DNA from: Albifimbria verrucaria
Taxonomy: Eukaryota > Ascomycota > Sordariomycetes > Hypocreales > Stachybotryaceae
Length of the DNA: 64,000 nucleotides
NCBI GenBank assembly: GCA_020081605.1
Contig: JAHREC010000011.1
Location: 558,001-622,000, forward strand
Reading direction: 5' to 3'
In this document: positions 60,163 to 64,000 of the stretch, piece by piece
Numbering within the stretch: the stretch's first letter is position 1
How the letters are laid out: every line of letters starts with the position of its first letter
Translations under genes and position numbers: made by a program
The notes under the pieces: model-generated
Databases searched by the model: none
What the model saw: the letters and a program-made list of their open reading frames with translations, nothing else
What the model was told of the DNA's origin: nothing

Positions 60163-61940
60163 ATGGGATGGCCGTGGAAATTTGTGGAGCTCACCACAGC
60201 CCAGCAGCATGAGCGCCGTCAATTGCTAGATCTTTACGGGCTTTGTGCTCAGCTGTCTGGCGTTCTCATTCTGATCATTCTTCTCCTAGCCAGGTTCACT
60301 CAGTGGGGTCTCAGGCGGATTGCCGTCTCCAGCTTTTCCTATGATGCGATTCCAGCCTCCCCAGAAGACCAGAAGGGAGCAAACTGGACCCGCTCACTAT
60401 CTACGAAACGACGCCAGGTTCTTTGGTGGCTCGAGAGTGACCTAACTCTGTTTGGGCTGAGTCTTGGTCGAAGGGACCAGTTACTCTACGGAGTTATCTG
60501 GGGAGCTTGGTTGACCTTCTTGTCCATACACCGGACTGGCAATGGTAAATCTTTCTGCTGCTGACGTTTTTTGTTCATTTGCTGAAATTGCTAGATTATC
60601 TGCACCTTACCAAGAGGTTTGGTGCCATTGGTGCTTCACAGTTTCCTCTTCAATATCTTTTATCGTTGAAGCGCTTCAACCCTGTTGCCTTTGTTTTCCG
60701 CACCTCCCACGAGCATATCAATCGATGGCACCGCGTACTTGGCTACATAACCTACCTTTTCATCGTTCTCCATGGCATCTTCTATCTGAACTATTACATC
60801 CAGATTGGCGATATGCCTGATGCCTTGCTTCGTGCAGTCCCTGTTTTGGGTTTAATCGGGTTATTTTTCATGACAATGCTCAGCACTACAGCCTTGTCCC
60901 TCGTAAGGCAATACTCCTATCGAGCATTCTACCTTGCACACCTGTTTGTGGCCTTAACCATGCCTCCGTTGATCTGGCTCCATGTACATCACAGCAGGGT
61001 TTTCATGACTGAGTCATTCTTGATTTTGATCTTTGGCATGGTCGTGCGCAGATATGGCATCGTCAAAACTGGAGCCGCTATCGAAGTACATCACGGCACT
61101 GACCTGATCAAGGTGGTTGCAACGATCCCTTCCAAGAAACTACAACAATTTGCAGCACATCCAGCTTCACACGTCTACCTGAGCATTCCGGCTGAGACTC
61201 GGCCAGACCCGAATCCGTTATCATGGTCCTATCTTCGATTCATATTTACCTCGAACCCATTCACGGTGGCCGAGTTCAATGAAGAGGCATCGGAAATCAC
61301 TCTTGTTGCACGCCAGATGCGTGGTCCAATGACCGGCGTTCTTTCTAGGCTTACCAGTCTACAGTCTTCGGGCGATAAATTCGCTATCAATGTGGACGGC
61401 CCATACGGCACGGCTGGCAATTTTCTTGAAATTGCAGGAACCAATTTCGATCAAATTCTTTTGGTTGCTGGAGGCGTTGGGGCGACATTCATCCTACCAC
61501 TATACAGGCATGTCCTAGCCACGAACCCTTCGGCACAGGTTCAAGTGGTCTGGTCGGCTCGGACCTCGGACGAAATGACTTGGCCCGTTCTTAGCGGACA
61601 ATGATTTAATTAAAGACGACAGGGTCCATTTATTTGTGACTAGGAACAAGACGCACACGGGAGTTGATGTCAATCATCCCAGTGGATCTGACGATGTTGA
61701 GTTGAGCCAACTGGAATTAGACAAGGCAGAGTCACAGAACACAAGCATTCCAGTGGCAAATCATAGACGACCAGATATTCAGGCAATAGTAGATGGGATA
61801 TTTCGTCAAAAGCCTCACCACCGAGTTGCTGTTGTTGTGTGTGGTCCAGTGGCAATGGCTCGTGACCTACGAAAAGCTGTTGGGGTCTGGGTCAATTCAG
61901 GCAGTGATGTATGGTTTCATAACGAAAGCTTTGGCTGGTA
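60163..61940 (+). CDS. ferric reductase transmembrane component (FRE family)
   Basis: Plasma-membrane flavocytochrome that reduces Fe(III) or Cu(II) outside the cell with NADPH electrons. Exon 1 (60163-60544) has the first TM segments; intron 60545-60594. The ferric-reductase domain shows INRWHRVLGYITYLFIVLHG and YRAFYLAHLFVALTMPPLIW with the paired heme His residues. The FAD-binding region has HVYLSIPAE, and the NAD-binding domain has ILLVAGGVGATFILPLY and, near the end, VAVVVCGPVAMARDLRKAVG. The frame breaks near 61598: the reading frame to 61604 ends, while the correct one continues from about 61590 to 61940. Its final residues are WFHNESFGW, the usual C-terminus of the family. Length matches. 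Confidence 0.9.
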
Positions 61941-62765
61941 ACAGTGAGGATGCATGTCACTCTTAATAATTTACACTTATTCCATGGACAAGGTGTTCTG
62001 GGAAACAGTGTTGAACTTTACGTATATTGAATAGCATCAAGAAATACCTTAACTACCCGATCTCCGGACTTTCCAGTCGGACCGGGCATACACAAATAGG
62101 AAGGTCGTATCAAAGTGATTTCCAAGCTGTCGGAGTAAGATTTCTGCCCTTTTCAGTCTCTACTTTCGAGCTTTGATTCTATTCCATGTGGTGGGTTGTC
62201 TATAGACGGCTTCCGGCGACACTGCAACACATCTACTTGCCTAATGCGACAAGAATTTGAGGGTAACCTTGACCTGGGATATGACCCCAACAGATGACCT
62301 TTGGGGGAGGGTAGATTTATCAACTGTAAGCATGAGCGCTTTCGACCGGTTATTATCCTGGATGCAGGAACTCTCTTGCATATCGTCAGGTTTCATGATA
62401 GAAATGGAACCTTTGCTCGCATATGGTCCTTTAGGCAGCAGGGCTCTTGTACGAGAGTCGTTACTGGCTACAAGAGCAGCGGTCAGCAAATAGTCTTCAT
62501 CACATCAACCAACCTCCGGCTTATGAATGCCGGGCTACCCCACACCACCTAAGCATGGTTGAAAGATCCAATAATGATGAACCAACACAATGCATGGAGG
62601 AAGTTCTTGAACTGTTAGCTTGTACTGGATAATATCTCGCACAGAGGGAACTCCTTCTAGTCAACCCCAAGCCGCAATAGATGTACCAGCCTGTCCCAAT
62701 TCAGGATCCTCTGTAATCAGAAGTCCCTCCTTTACTGGCAACTATCAGCCTACTAGAACTGAACC
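61941..62765. other. intergenic region
   Basis: About 825 bases between the ferric reductase and the last SDR. Open frames at about 62241-62489 on both strands have no recognisable domain. Nothing else seen. Confidence 0.4.
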
Positions 62766-63631
62766 ATGGCATCTACGGATAAAACCATTGTACTCATAAC
62801 TGGTGCAAACTCTGGCATTGGTTGGGAGACAGCCAAAGCACTTCTACAGTCAGAGAGGCAATACCATATTCTTTTGGGAGCTCGAGACTTAGAAAAGGGG
62901 TTACAGCCCTAAAAACCTTGGAGAATGAGGTTCCAGAGACCAGCAGTGCTATTGAATTAATACAAATTGATGTGGCCAATGATGAATCCATATCAAATGC
63001 TTATGAGAAGATCCAGGCTTCTCATGGACGCGTTGATACATTAATAAACAATGCCGGTTAGTCTATAACAATTTGTCGCGAGTTCTGGATGCAAAACATT
63101 GACTAAAGTTTGATAGGCATTGCATTAGACGCTGACTTGGCATATGGTGCTGTCAATATGCGCGAGGCTTGGAATAAAGCGTACGATGTGAATGTAACCG
63201 GGGCAAATATCGTCACTCACACGTTTGTGCCACTATTACTCAAATCCACAGACCCTCGACTACTCTTCATCACGAGCGGCCTGTCAAGTAACGGACGAAT
63301 GAGCGAGGCGCACTACCCCATGCTTGGACCCATTCCGGCCGGGTGGCCAAAGAAAAGTGCTTACCTACCAGGCTCCTATCGTGCAAGCAAGACGGCACTG
63401 AGCATGGTGATGCTGTCTTGGTACTGGGTGCTGAAGGAGGATGGAGTCAAGGTATGGTGTGTTTCACCCGGGTACCTCGCTACTGGTCTTGGAGGTGAAA
63501 GGGCGGCATCAGCCAGACGTGGAGCTGCTCATCCTTCCATCGGTGGAAAGCTCTTCAGGGCTGTCGTTGAAGGCGAGAGAGACGCAGATGTGGGAAAGAT
63601 TGTTGATGGAGCAGGTACACAGCTATTTTAA
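62766..63631 (+). CDS. short-chain dehydrogenase/reductase
   Basis: Classical NAD(P)-dependent SDR. The ATG at 62766 precedes IVLITGANSGIGWETAKALL (cofactor motif TGxxxGIG). Intron 63057-63116 interrupts the LINNAG motif exactly after the Ala-Gly. The second exon has NVTGANIVTHTFVPLLL, LLFITSGLSSNG (catalytic Ser region), GSYRASKTALSM (YxxxK) and VWCVSPGYLATGLGG. It ends at 63631. Exon 1 has a frame break at gggg 62897-62900 (one G missing). Fungal SDRs of this form reduce a wide range of carbonyls; substrate unknown. Confidence 0.88.
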
Positions 63632-64000
63632 TTTTGGTAGCCATGTGCGGTGCGCGGCGGAACACTCCTTTTCATTGGGATCAATTTTCCCACATGACCA
63701 ATGGAAAAGATTACGATATTTTGGGCTTTCGCGCTTCAAAGTTACGCTAGAAGATATGGTTAATTTCTCATCCAGACTGCCCTTAACTATCTTTTCCCTC
63801 GATCTCAGTTTCCTTTGTTTCCTTAAGCCTAATGGCAACTACCGAGATATACTGCATGACATTCATAACAGACTTAAGTAGCATAAACAACCTGCCTTCC
63901 TTTAACTGAAAACTACCTTGTGCTTGGATTAGTAAAAGCAAAGGAGGCTATAACTTATATAATTAATTATTTAAAGAGAGCCAAAGGAATACCACTATTA
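63632..64000. other. right edge, no gene seen
   Basis: About 370 bases of 3' flank, A+T-rich near the end. An open frame overlapping the SDR 3' end is a shadow. Confidence 0.4.

Noticed and set aside
1..64000. tRNA, rRNA or self-splicing intron genes
   Set aside because: No cloverleaf-like block with conserved tRNA boxes and no rRNA-like stretch was noticed by eye; a dedicated scan would be needed to exclude them.

Overview
This is a piece of a filamentous ascomycete (Pezizomycotina) genome, most likely a Sordariomycete. Short introns of about 45-100 bases with GT-AG borders break most genes. The gene content is fungal: two HET-type incompatibility proteins, Zn2Cys6-type regulators, a GH11 xylanase, a fungal rhodopsin-domain membrane protein, several MFS permeases and a ferric reductase. 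Some intergenic blocks are very A+T-rich. No tRNA, rRNA or CRISPR array was recognised, and no polyketide synthase, peptide synthetase or terpene synthase is present.

Layout. 0.4-5.3 kb: SRPBCC-fold protein, GH11 xylanase (damaged), a dispersed repeat, FAD monooxygenase. 5.9-12.1 kb: two HET genes on the minus strand. 12.7-14.4 kb: transcription-factor-like gene. 15.0-15.4 kb: a decayed gene remnant. 16.0-31.8 kb: a tailoring-type group made of GMC oxidoreductase, Baeyer-Villiger-type monooxygenase, membrane-anchored SDR, Zn2Cys6 regulator, cytochrome P450, 14-TM DHA2 exporter and a thiamine-diphosphate enzyme. 32.5-38.4 kb: rhodopsin-domain membrane protein and two MFS permeases. 39.7-48.0 kb: a secreted repeat precursor with Kex2-type sites, a UstYa/DUF3328 oxidase, a BBE-type FAD oxidase and a secreted subtilisin. 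49.2-63.6 kb: GFA protein, DHA1 MFS, old-yellow-enzyme, hypothetical protein, sucrose-type transporter, ferric reductase and a second SDR.

Most interesting locus. The minus-strand gene ending at 39702 encodes a signal peptide followed by six 25-residue repeats, most of them joined by Lys-Arg or a similar basic pair. A UstYa-family protein carrying both HxxHC motifs is transcribed divergently from it, and a BBE-type oxidase follows. Repeat precursor plus UstYa oxidase is the hallmark of fungal dikaritin RiPPs (the ustiloxin, phomopsin and asperipin class). The repeat sequence here matches no core peptide I know, so this is a candidate for an undescribed ribosomal peptide pathway.

Important caveat. 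Almost every long gene contains one or more single-base frame breaks. Most look like the loss of one base from a run of 3-6 identical bases, often inside highly conserved motifs. This pattern is better explained by consensus errors in an under-polished long-read assembly than by simultaneous decay of unrelated genes. Gene boundaries below span such breaks and name them. Frame-dependent claims such as start, stop or 'pseudogene' should be read with that in mind.
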